From the NCBI GenBank assembly GCA_050084985.1, contig JBITNC010000001.1, positions 141,360,001 through 141,424,000 on the forward strand: a stretch of 64,000 bases of DNA, in the 5' to 3' direction. Below are positions 32,824 through 46,235 of the stretch, piece after piece; the first letter of the stretch is position 1, and each line of letters begins with the position of its first letter. Position numbers and translations under genes: made by a program. A model generated the notes under the pieces. That model was given only the letters and a program-made list of their open reading frames with translations, made no database searches and was not told where the DNA came from. The stretch is from Nageia nagi. Taxonomy: Eukaryota > Pinophyta.

Positions 32824-35028
32824 TGTTAGCCACATAATGGCACTAAGAGGAGGAGTTAATTAGTGGTTTAAATATTTTTCATATTAAATCCCAAAAATAA
32901 AGCTATCTATGCAAATCAAGAGAGCCATCCATAAAAATAATCATGCATAACATAATAATTTATAATGGAAACTCAATGCGGATAAAAACCACTTTGCAAA
33001 TGGACCACTTTCACTCTAATCCAGATCAATCCTCAACAAGGTTACAATGTTCCATAGCATCCACTAATAGGAATAGCACTAACTATGCTATCATTCTATA
33101 GCACCAACTACAAGGAGAACCAACCCCTACAAATTCTATAGCACCAACTTCAAGGAGCACCAACCCTTGGTTTACCAATACCCACTAGAAGGAGACACCA
33201 ATCCCCTATGCCAAGAATCCATTTGATCTTCACAATAATGAAAATATTTACATATCAAAATGCCTTCATTATGATAGAACTTTGAATAGTTTAAGCTCAT
33301 TGAATCTCTTTTGTTGCCTCTATCTTTGTACTCTTGTACCTCTCTCATCTTCTCAATGCTACCCAAAATCTCCTTTTCTACTCTTCCTCAATATTCTATT
33401 TTATAAACTTCTCTTCTAATATTTTCTCTCACCATATACATAAACACTCTATGTTGTTGCACTCTCTCAAAAACCCTCTACAATCCTTGCCATCTCAATC
33501 TAGCTGTTATAGTACAAATAAAAGATATTAACCATATTTTTTGTACAATTGGTTGCATGCACAAAATATTTATTTTTCATTGGCTACCTACACCATCCAT
33601 GTTTTGCATTTATGATATATAGATATGTATCCATTCATATTCACCTACTTTTCATTGATATTTGTAACTATTCCTACATTTAAGAGGTGTGGTGTTCATC
33701 TTCACCTACTTTTCATTGAGATCTATAACTATTCCTACATCTAAGAGGTATGGTCTACCTCTTTCTTTAGTATAATCAAGCCATAGTAGGAGTCAATAAT
33801 TTATCAACTTCTTTGTAATTATTAATTACTTTTGTATGGAGTTTCAATGTTGAACACTATAAGGGTGAAGAAATATGCATCCATTCAAACTTGAGAGTGA
33901 ACTAATGCTACCACATTGAAATGAGCTTTAGTTGATACATTGGTAGAGTCTTAGGGGTCATACACCCTTGATTGAGTAGACTTAGGTGTTCACTACACTT
34001 ACAATATTTATTTATCCTTAGTGAGTCTTGTTACATCTTGGTAGGTATTATTGAAACTTGAGATACTTATGGAACTTATCACCCATCAATTTCTTTTGAA
34101 AAATGTGACATCATCACTCAAAATTAGTGGGGTTTATTGAATATAGAGTTATGAACATCTCCCATTGTGAAACCCTATCAAGATCACTCATTGATTAAGC
34201 CATCTAGATCCCACTAATGAAGCTATATAACACCTACTAATGAATGCCCATTGATAAAGTTATCTAACACCTGCTAATTTCTTTCAAAGAGTATGATATC
34301 ACCATTGATGTTTCATGGGCCCTACTTCACTTGACTCTTTTGATAACATTGCTCGCTACATGAATTAACCTCAACTAACAAGTATGTACAATAAGGCATG
34401 AAAATAACCCTCAAACTATACAAACTTAAACATAAGTAACTAGACTTGAAATAAGGCCTAGACATAACTTAGATGAATACATAGATACTATACAATATTT
34501 ATAGGGAATTACTTATAAATTTCACTTGGCTATGACTCAGAGAAATCCCAAAAATGACTTAGCTAATTTACAAAATGGACACTCTTTAGCCTATGAATAA
34601 CACATATGTCCTAGACATGACTCATATGACTTAGTACAAACAACTTCTACCTAATAACAAAATGATAGCTAATAACAAAATGATAGCTAACTATGACTTG
34701 GTATTAATACCCATACTAACTTATATCCTATAATACCAAGAAACAAGACCTAGACTATAAAAGACATAGACATGGGTAGCCTAACTCTCAATAGGGCCCG
34801 AAATGACTGGTCCAAAATCCATAATACTTGGAATTATGACCCAAACTATAAGATACACAAACATGGATAGCCTAACTCTCAATAGGGCCCAAACTAACTA
34901 TTAAACATCATCATGATTCTTTGATACTCAAAGAGGTTAAGTCTAAATCACCATTGAAAATATTATTCACCTTTATCATTGTGACTTATTTACATTATTG
35001 AAAATAATGACAACATAATATATTAACA
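32824..35028 (-). repeat. 5' LTR of the gag-only element (2205 bp)
   Basis: On the minus strand it starts TGTTAATATATTATG and ends GTGGCTAACA, with TG...CA ends kept. It lacks about 126 bp present in the other LTR, apparently lost between two copies of a GTTGTTGCACT/GCTCTCTCAAA-like motif near 33460. Confidence 0.9.
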
Positions 35029-35670
35029 TACTTTCTCATTTTCTAGTGGAGCCATCCAATTAGCAAAGGTTGATAATATTTGATGCCCCCTCTTTGCCTT
35101 AATTGTGAAGTGGAATGATTCCCATGGAATGAGAACAATTAAGAACAAAGTATAACCTAAAAGAAAAAATATAGAAAATAAAATATACCAAAAAGGTATA
35201 TAAATCTTAAATAACATGTTATATCATAACATCATGCCATAATAGTAATACTTAATTCCCCAATAATAAAAAAGATATATCATAATAAAGGGATCATAAC
35301 GGTTGTCATAAACTGATAGTTAAGTTAAAACCCAACCAATAGAAGAAGTTATCATAACAAGATCATAGCAATATTTTATCATTCTAAAAAGCATAAATGT
35401 AAAAAAAGATCATAATTCATATATATGAGAGATAAGGGAGTTAAGGGATATAACCTTTGTATTCCTAAGCGCATACCCCTAGAATAGAGTAAAAATTGAT
35501 AATATGCCCTAGCATCGATGCTGGTTTACTTTTGCATTATTTCATTTGAAATCACTGATCTTAATGTTTTGAGACATTAAGATTATTTATTATCCATTCT
35601 AAAATTAAAACCATTTTATCTATCCTTATCACATTTCTAAAAGGAGAAGAACCTCCTTTACCCAAGATCT
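35029..35670. other. Spacer between two LTR elements
   Basis: No gene is seen. A minus-strand purine run GGCAAAGAGGGGGCA at 35084-35098 resembles the internal polypurine run of Gypsy B at about 21370 and may be a relic of a Gypsy 3' end. Confidence 0.4.
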
Positions 35671-36109
35671 TGAAGTATCCTCTTTTTAACCATAATGAAA
35701 CTCATACTATAATAACACAGACACAATCTCATTCACAAGATGACACTAGTAAGTATAGTGGTTCCTCTCAAGGATGAGAGTACTCTATTTTAACTAAAGA
35801 TCTTTACTTTTCAAATACAATTCCTACAATTCTTAAAACCTCTCTCTCATCCTATAAACCTACAAATCATGAGCATAACTTTTCTCTATTCAAATGTATC
35901 TATTAACAAGGCCAATCCCTCTATTTATAGGAGAGAACTTGACCTTAACTCACCTTTTTACCCAAGGCTTACATGAGGTAAGAATGGTCAAGTTGCACTT
36001 ATTTAATTCCCTAAATACTAAAAGGTATTTATAAATACTTTTAGTATTTAGATGAATTAAGTGATACATATTTTAGATACCAAAAACTAGTGCATTAGAA
36101 ATTCTAAAA
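35671..36109 (-). repeat. 3' LTR of Copia family 3 (about 439 bp)
   Basis: The inner edge is set by the polypurine tract. The outer edge is inferred from TGAAGTATCC, matching the LTR starts at 46245 and 48362. Shared blocks with those LTRs are GTATAGTGGTTC, GAGAGTAC and TTTTTACCCAAGG. TATTTATA at about 35921-35928 (minus TATAAATA) may be its TATA box. Confidence 0.65.
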
Positions 36110-37200
36110 CTCCCCCTTAATGCAATATTGGGTAGAGAGTAGAGAAGATAACAAGAGAGAAAAAGTAAGAGAGTTCTCCTCCATAATATATATAATCAAA
36201 TATAAAAACCTTACATATTGAGAAGTCATATATCCTAGATAAGGCTCAACTACTTAACCATTTTAACAAATGATTTACATACAATAGTCATTAACCATAA
36301 ATGACTTTAATGTACAAGAAGTAGTCTTCAACAAGAAGTTGACATGATGAGCCTCCATGAGTCTGCATACTCAAAGTAAGTAACTTGCAAGCTACAAGCA
36401 TCTCATACATAAGATCAATTATATACATGATACATTCATATCAACATAAGATAAATGAATCAAATAATTCCATCCATAAATTGATCAAATGGTGCACTAT
36501 AGTTCATCACAAAGATGTCAAGTAAACTCATAGTCACTTGTTGTATAAGAAACACATGTGTTGATTATTATTATAAAAAAATAAGATATACATGAAATCA
36601 TACACATACTAGTTCCTCAAACATGGATTACTAAAAAGTGCAAGAAGTGTATGAATAAGTTTATCTCATATGGATAACTAAAAAATGCCAACATGTACAT
36701 ACTAGTTCCTCACACATGGAGAACTAAATACAAAAATGTACACATAAAGATCAATACTATATAATAAAATAAAATCCTCATAAGTGTGAAATTATCATTA
36801 TAAAAAATGAACTCAATAAGAATTCAAAATCCACTCCCTTTTGAGTGTAACTTCACTAGCTTGAGAGACCCTCAAAGCTTGTAGATCTAAGTGTTAAAAA
36901 GGGACTTGGTGAATAAATCAATGGATTTTTTGTTCAATGGATGATACTGAAGTTGCAAGGTGCCATATAGAACTTTTTACTTTATGAAATGTGCTTGAAT
37001 TTTGACATGTTTTATTTTCTAATGGAATACAAGGTTTTTATCCATAGTAATGGCTAACTGATTGTTTGAAGATATCAAATATGGACAAACTTGCTCATAT
37101 CCAATTTATTTCAAAATATGCCTAAGCCAAATTGCTTTCCAGGCCACAAAAATCATATATTTATATTCTTGTTCAATGGTGGAAAAAGTGACTATAAGCT
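36110..37200 (-). other. Polypurine tract and 3' untranslated part of Copia family 3
   Basis: The minus strand ends ATTAAGGGGGAG before the LTR. The segment 36180-36560 has an inverted relative at about 47780-48130 in the small LTR element. Within it, ACTAGTTCCTCAMACATGGA recurs (about 36608 and 36700), marking a ~95-bp duplication. Confidence 0.7.
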
Positions 37201-37213
37201 TCTTCTTGGAAGA

Positions 37214-38174
37214 CTAAGATATAGCACTTGATCCAATATTAAACACATAAGTAGAAGTGGATTTCCTACTATTTTTGTAACTGCTATAATCAAAATTAGA
37301 AAAACATAAGAGAATAAAAGAAGGAAACTTGTAAAACTTGAGAGAAAGATCCTTTTTGCCTATAATATACCTCAAAATATTCTTAGCAACATGAATAAGC
37401 TCAACATAAGGTTTGTGTATAAACCTTTCCATCAAATTCACTGCATAGGCAATATATGGCCTAGAGATAGTCAAATAAGGAAGAATACAATAAGCTAATT
37501 GTACTTTATAGAATCTACCAATTGAGAGTTCGAGCTAATCTCAAGTTTGATTCCAAAAGTGATGGGAATATCCATAAACATACACTCTTCCATTCCAAAC
37601 TTTTGAAAAATATTTGAGATATATTTGGACTGACTAAGATAGGTACAATCATTACATTGATACACTTGCATACCATGGTAGTAGTGTAAGAAACCAATAT
37701 TATTTATCTCATATTCTACCTTAAGTTTGGTCAAGCACTCATTTATGATTGCCATATTATTCTATGTGATCAAAAGATCATCCACATAGAGACAAATTAA
37801 GATCAATTCTTTTCCTTAATTGAGAACATAAATATCTAAATCTAAGTAGCATTTGGAGAACCCAAGAGTCTCAAAATACTCTAAAATATTCTTGTATCAT
37901 GCTCTTGGTTCTTGCTTAAGTCCATATAAAAATTCTTTATATTGCACATATGGGACTCTTTTCCTTGCACAATAAACCCTTATAGATGACTCATGAAGAT
38001 TTGAACATCTAAGTCACCTTTGAGAAATGCACTCTTTATATCAAGTTGAGGTACTTTCCAACCTTGAGCTATTGAAATAATAAGGATTAATCTAATTGTA
38101 TCCATATTTGATATTGTGGAAATGTTTTCCTCATAATCAAATCCATACTTTTGAGCAAAACCCTTATCTATCAA
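37214..38174 (-). pseudogene. Copia RT and RNase H (family 3), degenerate
   Basis: Minus-strand pieces in order: DKGFAQKYGFDYEENISTIS and VPQLDIKSAFLKGDL (38174-37980, RT start), CLYVDDLLIT with the catalytic YVDD at 37788-37777, LKVEYEINNIGFLHYYHGMQ and FGMEECMFMDIPI (37755-37495), and ILRYIIGKKDLSLKFYK with an RNase H-like CFSNFDYSSYKNSRKSTS (37474-37214). The RNase H acidic site is SNFD in place of SDAD. Frames change between pieces. Confidence 0.88.
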
Positions 38175-38541
38175 CCTTGTATTATATTTCTCAATTTCAC
38201 CCTATGAAATGTGCTTGATCTTATAAATCCATTTATTTTTTATTACATTATTTGATGATGAATCTAGAACTAAGTATCAAGTTCCATTTTTTATAAATGC
38301 TTCATATTCCATCTTCATGAAATCCACCCAACAAGCATGTTTAGATGACTCCATAAAGGTTGGAGTCTCATTATGATTATTGATTTTAGCAAGGAGAAAC
38401 TTATTCAAAGTCATGCTTCTTGTTATCTTTTAAGTTGAAGAATTTTTATCTTGAGGCAATTTATCTAAAGAGATATCCAACCACTTAGGAATTTTCAAAG
38501 AGTTTTCAAAGAATTCACTTGATGAAGAGCAATTAGGAACC

Positions 38542-39250
38542 TCATTGAACTTGACATCCTTTAAATAAAATTGCTTTTACTAAAGGAGAGTAGAGCCTAT
38601 ACCCTCTATATTGATTGTCATACCCCAAAAAGATGCATTTTTTTGACTTGTTATTTAACTTGTTACTTTCTTCAAAAACTATGAAGGAAAAAGATTCACA
38701 TCCAAAGACCCTCATATGTGAGATATCAGGTTTATTTCTTGTCCATACCTTGTATGGAGTTTTCTCTTTAACTATTTTTGTGGGATGCCTATTCAAGGTG
38801 TAGATATCAATGCTCATAGCTTCACCCCATACATAATTAGTAAGATATCCCGTCATGCATCTAGACATATCCATTATGATCATATTCATCCTTTCTATAA
38901 CACCATTTTGTTATAGAGCATAAGGGATAGAAAACTACCTTTTTATCCCATGCTTTGCATAAAATTAGTTGAACTCATTGCTTATATATTCACTTCCATT
39001 ATTCAACCTTAGTATCTTGATTTAGATTGGTTTGATTTTTGACTAAGGCTATGAAGTTTGATCTTTATGCTCTAGTAGATACCTAAAGTCATCCTACTAA
39101 ATTCATCAATAAAAATAGGGACATAATATGCTCCTCCAAATGATTTAGTTTGAAAAGGACCCATCAAATCTGAGTGTATCAATTAGAGAGGTTGAGATGC
39201 CCTAGTTTCCTTATGCTTATCAATTTTTTTTTCTTTTCATCTTCCCTAAG
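38542..39250 (-). pseudogene. Copia integrase (family 3), degenerate
   Basis: The C-terminal part (38889-38542) reads YLTNYVWGEAMSIDIYTLNR, KTPYKVWTRNKPD, MRVFGCESFSFI and KCIFLGYDNQYRGYRLYS, characteristic of Copia integrase. Just upstream, near 38920-38890, the minus strand reads stop-QNGVIERMNM, the third catalytic block with Glu kept and a TAA in place of a Gln. The core to about 39250 is scattered over frames. Confidence 0.85.
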
Positions 39251-39430
39251 ATTCAATTTTATCAAAGGCCAATGGAGGGTGATATAGGATTTAATCCTTT
39301 CATAAGATCATGATCCTTCATGAGTTGAATACTTTATAAGGTTCAGGTGACTAAAATGTTGATGCCAAAGGTTTCCTTTAGAACAAATATTTAAGGTAAG
39401 GCACAACTTAATAGGCACTTTCTCAACTAT

Positions 39431-39740
39431 TTAAAGATCATGCTTAACTGATCCTTTAATTAAGGTGGCAAACCCTTTCCTTAAACTCCAAGAGTTCAAA
39501 TTGAACTCAAAGGTATATCCCTTCCTTGTAATTTGAATAACTGATAAAAGATTCATCCCTAACTTAGGCACAAAAAGCACATCTTCAATCACCTTCCCAT
39601 GCATCAAGATGCTTCCAATCCCTTGAAATTCTATCATAGAATTATCTCATATTGCTATCACATCCTTCCTATATTTGTGAAAGTTTCCAAAGTTATTCCT
39701 TTCAAATCTCATATGATTAGTGCAACTTGAATCCACTAAC
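39431..39740 (-). pseudogene. Copia protease (family 3), degenerate
   Basis: Near 39735-39705 the minus strand reads VDSSCTNHMRFE, the retropepsin site with D-S-S in place of D-S-G. The following frame (39637-39431) reads GIGSILMHGKVIEDVLFVPK and MNLLSVIQITRKGYTFEF, the usual protease tail. Confidence 0.85.
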
Positions 39741-39822
39741 TAATCATTCGAAAAAGTATGAGACTTGGAATAAAGAGCATAAACATAAGCACTTTTCTTA
39801 TTCTTATTTCCTTTTAAGTTAT

Positions 39823-40695
39823 TCATATTATCTTTACCTTTTCCATTTTCTTCCCTTTTTTGCTTGATGCTATGGTTTTATTTGTGAGTACCATAGATGC
39901 CATAAAAGTTATAATTTTCATCAAACATTTCCTTAGGCACATGAGGTTTGTTTGATTTGCTTTTTTGATCATAACGAATTTTTTCATTCTTCTTTGCATT
40001 TCTACTAGGGTGAGCATGAGGGGTATTTTTATGATACATAAACTTCTTGAAATGAGTCATATTAGTTGCACCTAAAGCAATATTTTTCTCCTTTGGACAA
40101 GAAATCAACACCTTCTTGTTGATGGTCTCTTCATTCTTCAAGAGAAGTCTTGAAAGATTCTTTAAAGAGAAGAATTCCTCTTCATCATCATGCCTAGTAT
40201 CAATAATAGTCATGAAGTAACTAAAATTGGTTGAAAGGTTTTGTAATATGATGAATACCATGAATTCATCATTTATCCAATTACATATACAACTCAAAAG
40301 ATGAGTCCTTAGATCAATGATCTTATTCAAGTAGATTACCACACCTTCATCCTCTTCTTGACAAGATTACAAAAGCTTTTGAAGGATAATAAATTTACTA
40401 GAAAATTTATACCTAAGGTAGATATTTTTAAGCCTATCCCAAGATTCTTTAGCATACATTGAGGTGAAAATCATGAAGAGTAATTCATTTGATACTACCC
40501 TAAAGATCATAGAAGTTTTTAACTCATTTTTGTTGTTATAGACCTCCAGTTCATTGGATTTTTATGGGATGACTTGATTCTCACTCACTATTTTCCAAAG
40601 CTTACATTATTTAAGCTTCACTTTCATCCTTGGTTCCCAAATACCATAGTTGGAACCATTAAGGATGTGCTTAGGTGCAAAGGAATCTCTCATTT
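39823..40695 (-). pseudogene. Copia gag (family 3), degenerate
   Basis: The minus strand starts RDSFAPKHILNGSNYGIWEP near 40690, a UBN2-type gag start. It continues as MYAKESWDRLKNIY and the open piece 40342-39878 (ILQNLSTNFSYFMTIIDT, then a basic tail). The zinc knuckle near 39900 reads YNFYGIYGTHK: both Cys of C-x2-C are Tyr, each explicable by one G-to-A change. Confidence 0.85.
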
Positions 40696-42639
40696 CTACA
40701 AAATAAATTTAATTAATTAAAGCACAAGAAGCAACAACATATAGTTTTCTAATCATAATTACAATTGTACATAGAAAGAAAAATTATTCAATCATGTAAT
40801 TAACAAATATTTAACTAACCAAGAAGTATTTAACCAATCATCATAACAACTAGAAGAAACCAACCAATATAAACTAGTCATTGTTTAATATTTTTGTAAT
40901 TTGAAAGTAGCTTGTACAATTTTGTAAAAACATTGACAAGTTGTAGGTTAGTAGCTTTGTTTGGGTTAGTAATTTGTAGTTAGTAAGTTGTAAATTAGTG
41001 TTAGTATATTTTAATTTATATTAGTGTACTTATTTAAGTAGTTTGAAGGTTAGTAAGTCATAATCTACAATTATAGTTAGCATTTGAGGTTAGTATTTGA
41101 AGTTAGTGCACATTTTATCATTAACTTAATTTGAGCATTTATTGATTGGTTAACCAAAAAAGGAATGAAAACCACACAAAAAAAGGGCTTAATAGTTTAC
41201 TTAGTTTTATTTTGTGTTAGTTACATAACAATGCTCTAGGAGCTTTTTAACATACTCAATATCAACACAAGTCTTAGCAACTTATCATCAAAATAAGGTT
41301 AAGTAACACCAACATGCTTAGGGAAGAATTATTTCAAGAGGCCATTTGCTTCATAAATGCATTGGAATCCATTGTTTAACAAGTTTGAAAATGAAGCATG
41401 TGGGCTATGATTTCATTCCTTTGTCTTCCAAGAATTGACCAATTTAGCATCTTATCTTCATATTCTCTCTTCTTTGCTTTCCTCCAAAGCTTGTTCTTTT
41501 TCTTTTCGATTGTCTTCATCCTTGCAATAGGGCTTCTTACTTTTCTATACTTAGAAGACATTAAAAAACACTCCTATTTGTATTTTCAAACCATGGTTAG
41601 AGAAAGATAAGAAATAAATATCTGTACATATTCAAGTAATAATCATAACAAGGATTAATTCACCCTCCTCTTCAAAAAAATAATATACTCAATATTTCTC
41701 CCCCTTTTTTAAAAAGAAAACTTTTAATAGGAAGGGGAAGAAAATAATCTTTTAGCATTCAAAAAAAAAATCACTCCACATTTTTACCTTTGAGGAAAAA
41801 AATGACTTGAAAAGAAGGAAGAGAAAATCTTCTTAAAAAAAAAAAAAACCTCAATTTTGGTTTTTACATATAACCCCCATTATAATGTTACAAATAAAAT
41901 GGCCCTAGTTTTGATTTAAAAAAAGATACTTAATTTGATAGAAAAAAAATTAATAAAAAGGAACTTTTTTTGAAAATAATATATACATATATATAAACAA
42001 GTGGACAACTCTATTTACTACCATTAAATCAAAGTTTAAATTCATTATCAAAGGGAAACCACTTCTATAATCCACATTAAAGATGAGGAGGAAAATTTTA
42101 ATTAGAATTATGTACTTATTCAAGCAATTTCACAATGCAAATCTATAGATGAGGAAAAGAATTTAGGTTGTGATGACATTACAGACTATGGGGATGAGTT
42201 GGGGTAGCTAGGAGCACTTTAAGGAACATGATGATGGTCTTGACTTCATGTAAGGCTACTGTAGCAATCAAAAGAAGGCATCTTACTGATGAGGAGGTGC
42301 GATGCTAGGTAGGTTTGGCCTACATTTGACATCTATGCTACACAAAGGAGGAGGGTTCATGTAGGTCTAACATGTGAGTTGCTCTGAGCTATGAGTGAAA
42401 TTAGAGGAGAATGATTGAGAGCAATGTTGTTAGAAGAACAATCAATGAGCGATGGTGGTAGGAGAGCACTTTTTATCTTGCTTGGATCTTCTAGTATAAT
42501 ATGCAACTATTAACTCCCACCCTTATGGATCTACCACTCCATACGCATGACCAAGACTTGGAACAAATAGTTCAACATAGGCTAAGTATAGAGGAGTGAA
42601 TATTGATTAGAGAAAGGAGTAATAGTGGGTCATTTCAAT
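40696..42639. other. No gene recognised
   Basis: AT-rich DNA with A and T homopolymers (about 41640-41970). A basic 61-codon minus frame at 41376-41561 has no recognisable domain. The part 42170-42480 is less AT-rich but shows no coding motif on either strand. Confidence 0.4.
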
Positions 42640-42892
42640 TGTAGACACCTAAAAATTATTTGTTCACCTAGCTTGGGTGATTCATCATAATTTGGTCTAT
42701 CTTTCAACTTATCATGGTCCTACCATCATTTAATCCCATTTTGATTACATTCATGCAACCAATTTTGGTAACTTAGCCTCTTGTTACCACCTAGTTTACC
42801 TTGAACCTAACCAACCTAGTGATTAGGGGAATGGTTGACTTGTTAGGTTAAAACCCTAATTAGTCCATCTACTAGTCACTGTCATATAAAAG
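42640..42892 (+). promoter_or_regulatory. Putative LTR start and TATA box of Gypsy C
   Basis: TGTAGACACCTAAAA resembles the start of many plant Gypsy LTRs. TATAAAAG at 42885-42892 lies about 245 bp further on, a normal place for an LTR promoter. No second copy was found, so the call rests on form only. 42893-45117, the rest of the LTR plus leader, shows no gene. Confidence 0.4.
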
Positions 42893-45117
42893 CCAATTTA
42901 AAATCAATTTTTCCTTCTATTCCATCACTTTGTACAATGTATATCCATGAGATATTATTTTTTTACACACTCTATACTATTTACTTGAAATTTTTAGCTA
43001 CATACCTTCTATTTTGAGCTTCATCCATCATTCTAAGGCATGAAAAAGGCTATTCATGACTTCACCTTGCAAGGGAATATTGGGTAACTCTTGTGGCTTT
43101 GGATTTTATGGTATTGATCTCTATTTCAAGTGTTTTTATAGGTTTGAGAGGATATGGAATATCAATTAATCATATATCCTTTTAGGTTTATTACTAATAT
43201 AGTGGTGCAAGGTTACATATTAGCTCTTCTAGACTAGTCTCTTGTAGACTTAGGCTAGAATAGGTTATTTCATTTTTTATCTTTAGCTAGATCATTTTAG
43301 AATTATGTTATTTTGCATCTTAGGCATCATGATATTTTTTATTACCTTATTGATTCAATGCTTGGAGGTTTACAAGACATATAGCTATCTTTACTTTGTT
43401 CTAGGGTCTCAAGGATCTAGAACCTAGAAACCTTCTTTTATCTCTTATTTTATAGGTTATTTAGAATCTTACATATTGCATAAAAAGGGAAAATTCCTAA
43501 ACCCTAACTCTATTTCATTTTATAATCATTATCTAATCATGTTTCAAGCAATATTTTAGATATTGTAGCATGGTTATTCCAAAAGGGAGAGGCTCTAGGT
43601 GCGAGGTACCCTAGTTGCCATTTTTTAGAGCCTACAAATTAGCAATTACAATGGGACATCCCTTGGTCCAATATTTGTAATCATAGAGGATTTTTCCATC
43701 CTTTTTTCCTTATTTTTAGTTTTGGTATTTGACCCTTTCTTTTCATATTTTTAGATACTTCTATGAATTGATTTGATCTAATTTTTTCAAGGAATATTCC
43801 TAACAAGTTATAGACAAAACCCTAAAACTCTTAAGGCACAAAAGTTAAAAGAATAGCTTTTGATTTATTACAAAATGGTTAACAGGGTGTAGTTGGTATT
43901 TAGTAGATCAATTAGGGTCTGAACATAGAATCTCTCAATTGATTCTCATCCAACTAGTCTCTCTTTGTCAACTAGTAGGGTATGCATTAGTTAGGGTTAT
44001 TTTAGAGTTTGATCTAGTTTATTTTATTTTTTACCAAGTGTCATAGCTTCATAGATTGTAATTAGGTGGTATCAATCCACTTATAGCATTTAAATTTTTG
44101 GTTTATACACTTAATATTTTATTTAGCTCTTTTTAGACTTAGATTTTTAAAAATCTTTGGGTACCACTATCATTGACTATTTGATCAATCCATCAATTGG
44201 TACTGATAGCCAATCTACATCATACTAGCTAGGATCAAAGCTTGTACTATAGGTATTGTAGCTAATAGAAGCTTAGAGAGGAGCCCCTTAAGCTTGAAGG
44301 ATCCCCCCAAGCCTATATTCCTCTTTTATCATGCTTTATACTAGTACTTTTGTGTTGTGTACATCCTAGGGTTGTTATTTTGCTTATTTTTCGCTTTATT
44401 TTGTAAGTGAAAATAAAAGATATTGAAAAGGTAATTTTTTTTTACTTTCTTTATTGCATTAGTGAAATTGAAATCATCCTTAGGTGGGAATGTTTCAATT
44501 TTGAAATCATTTTTCTCTTTTTTTATGAAAAAAGAAAAGGTAAATATTTAAAGGATTAATCACATTTTTACACACATTTAGTTGCATATTATATTTTATT
44601 TATCATATTTGCATTTAATTTCACACAAGCCTAGGATTGAGCCAGGGCATGTGGATTTGATCACCATGATCTAGTCCTAATTTAAAGGTCATCATTGAAG
44701 TGGAAAACCTAAGTTGAGCCATTAAACGATTCATACCACTAAAGATCGAACCTTATCCAAAAACACTTAATTAGTTTCATCTAGGAAAACTAATCTAGAG
44801 GTTAAAGAACCTTAAAAATTAGTCTCATTAATAAGATAATTATTCTAATGGAATAAGAGGCAACTAGACAAGATAATTATCATTGCTATCTTTTGCACTA
44901 TTGATATCTTGCATGTAGGATTGATATATTAAAAACATCATCCCAGGGTTGTGTACTTTAGCTTTGCATCCATTAAAATAAGATCATAATAAAAACTCTA
45001 GGCTTTATGTTGTTTTGATTTCTCTTGTTTGTCATAATTAAGATATTTGATTTATGCAACATTATTTTTTAAGTCCTTATTTATGTTCTTAGTATGGAAG
45101 ATTAATCCCATAGTTGA

Positions 45118-46235
45118 ATGGAGAATAGACCAAAATTTAGGGCTAGAAAAACTAGGTCCTCATAATCCAATCCTCCATCTCAACCACCTTCACCTCATAT
45201 TTCCCAACTACTTTCACCTCATGTCTCTCAACTATCCTATGTCCAATTCTCTCCACCTAGACATACTTCCATCCCATACCATCAAGAAGATTCATAATTC
45301 TACAAAGACTTGCAAGCAAATATAAATAGGAATCCCTTGTATGGTGATGTTAGTTCCTCATGTCTTGTGGAAGCCATCCATGATGATCCTCCTTTTGAGG
45401 AATAACTCTTTTTGAGTGATCCTTATGTCTAAGACCTTTTTCACTAATTTAGGTCTAGGAAACCTTTTGGTACTATGCCTACATCATCCCATGTTACTAA
45501 CATGGAGATTCAACATTTGACCAATCCTCCACCTCCCTTGGAAGAGGATATAGGTGTGTCACAATCTTTGCCTCCTCCTTCTTTACCCCATGTTGTCACT
45601 ATGGAAACTTCACTTCATAGGCCAAACATGTCATCCATTCCCAATCCTTATAGTGTCATTTATACACTATGATCCTACCTATGGAAATCCTCAACCTTAT
45701 AATGTACCATCCTCTTCTATTGATTCCCCACCACAAGGAACTCCTAATTCTCTCACTACCATATTGCATAAAATGAGGACCCATAATGATGTGTTAAAAA
45801 TAAGAGAGTTGTCTTATTTTGTCACTCCTCCCTTTTCTCCAAGGAATTTTCAACAAGTGTAATAAACCTTAACTCAATCTCCATTAATTTCTCAAGTGGA
45901 CCCTTTGGTTCAATCTTCTCATCCACAACTAGAACCCCCACTTTGAGAGTATCAAGCTCTCCCCATCATGATGATGAGGAGAGAGCCCAAATATTCAAAG
46001 AGTGGTATAGGATTTAAACAACCAAGAGATTTGCATAATTTATGGACACCCATAAAGAGTAAAAGGTAAATATCAACCCAAAAGTATTGAGGATCATAAG
46101 TCCTCCCCAAGTTGCTAACATTGATCCACATTATCATCCTATTAACAGGAGACTATAGCACCTACCAACATGATAAATTCTTATCCTCAATAAATCATTC
46201 CATCATATGTTCCATCTAAAGTTACTCAACCTAGG
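45118..46235 (+). pseudogene. Gypsy C gag N-terminal region
   Basis: From the ATG at 45118 the frame reads ENRPKFRARKTRSS and then a stop. A Pro/Ser/His-rich low-complexity stretch follows (HISQLLSPHVSQL-like text; 45475-45672 open). Such Pro-rich leaders precede the capsid domain in Tat gag. Several stops occur. The region ends at CTAGG, the target of the small LTR element. Confidence 0.6.

Larger units (their letters stand above)
26900..35028 (-). mobile_element. Gag-only LTR element with very long LTRs
   Basis: Two direct repeats of 2454 bp (26900-29353) and 2205 bp (32824-35028) bound a 3470-bp interior. The duplication TACTT lies on both sides (26895-26899 and 35029-35033). The interior has a tRNA-Met-like primer site, a gag gene with two zinc knuckles, then about 1.8 kb with no recognisable protease, integrase or RT, and a polypurine tract. 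The layout is that of a large non-autonomous element (LARD/TR-GAG type), and the gag resembles that of Copia elements. LTR divergence and stops show it is old. Confidence 0.88.
35671..40695 (-). mobile_element. Copia element, family 3, 5' end missing
   Basis: On the minus strand gag, protease, integrase, RT and RNase H follow in Copia order, then a polypurine tract (36110-36121) and a 3' LTR (about 35671-36109). No 5' LTR or primer site was found to the right of gag. LTR, polypurine tract and 3' untranslated segment are related to the non-coding element at 46236-48819. Confidence 0.85.

Noticed and set aside
41376-41561. Basic Lys/Arg-rich 61-codon minus frame
   Set aside because: Too short, with no known motif, in AT-rich DNA. 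The opposite strand is open as well.
3616-44000. A 3' LTR partner for Gypsy A or for the putative Gypsy C LTR
   Set aside because: No second copy of either sequence could be recognised by eye in the window.
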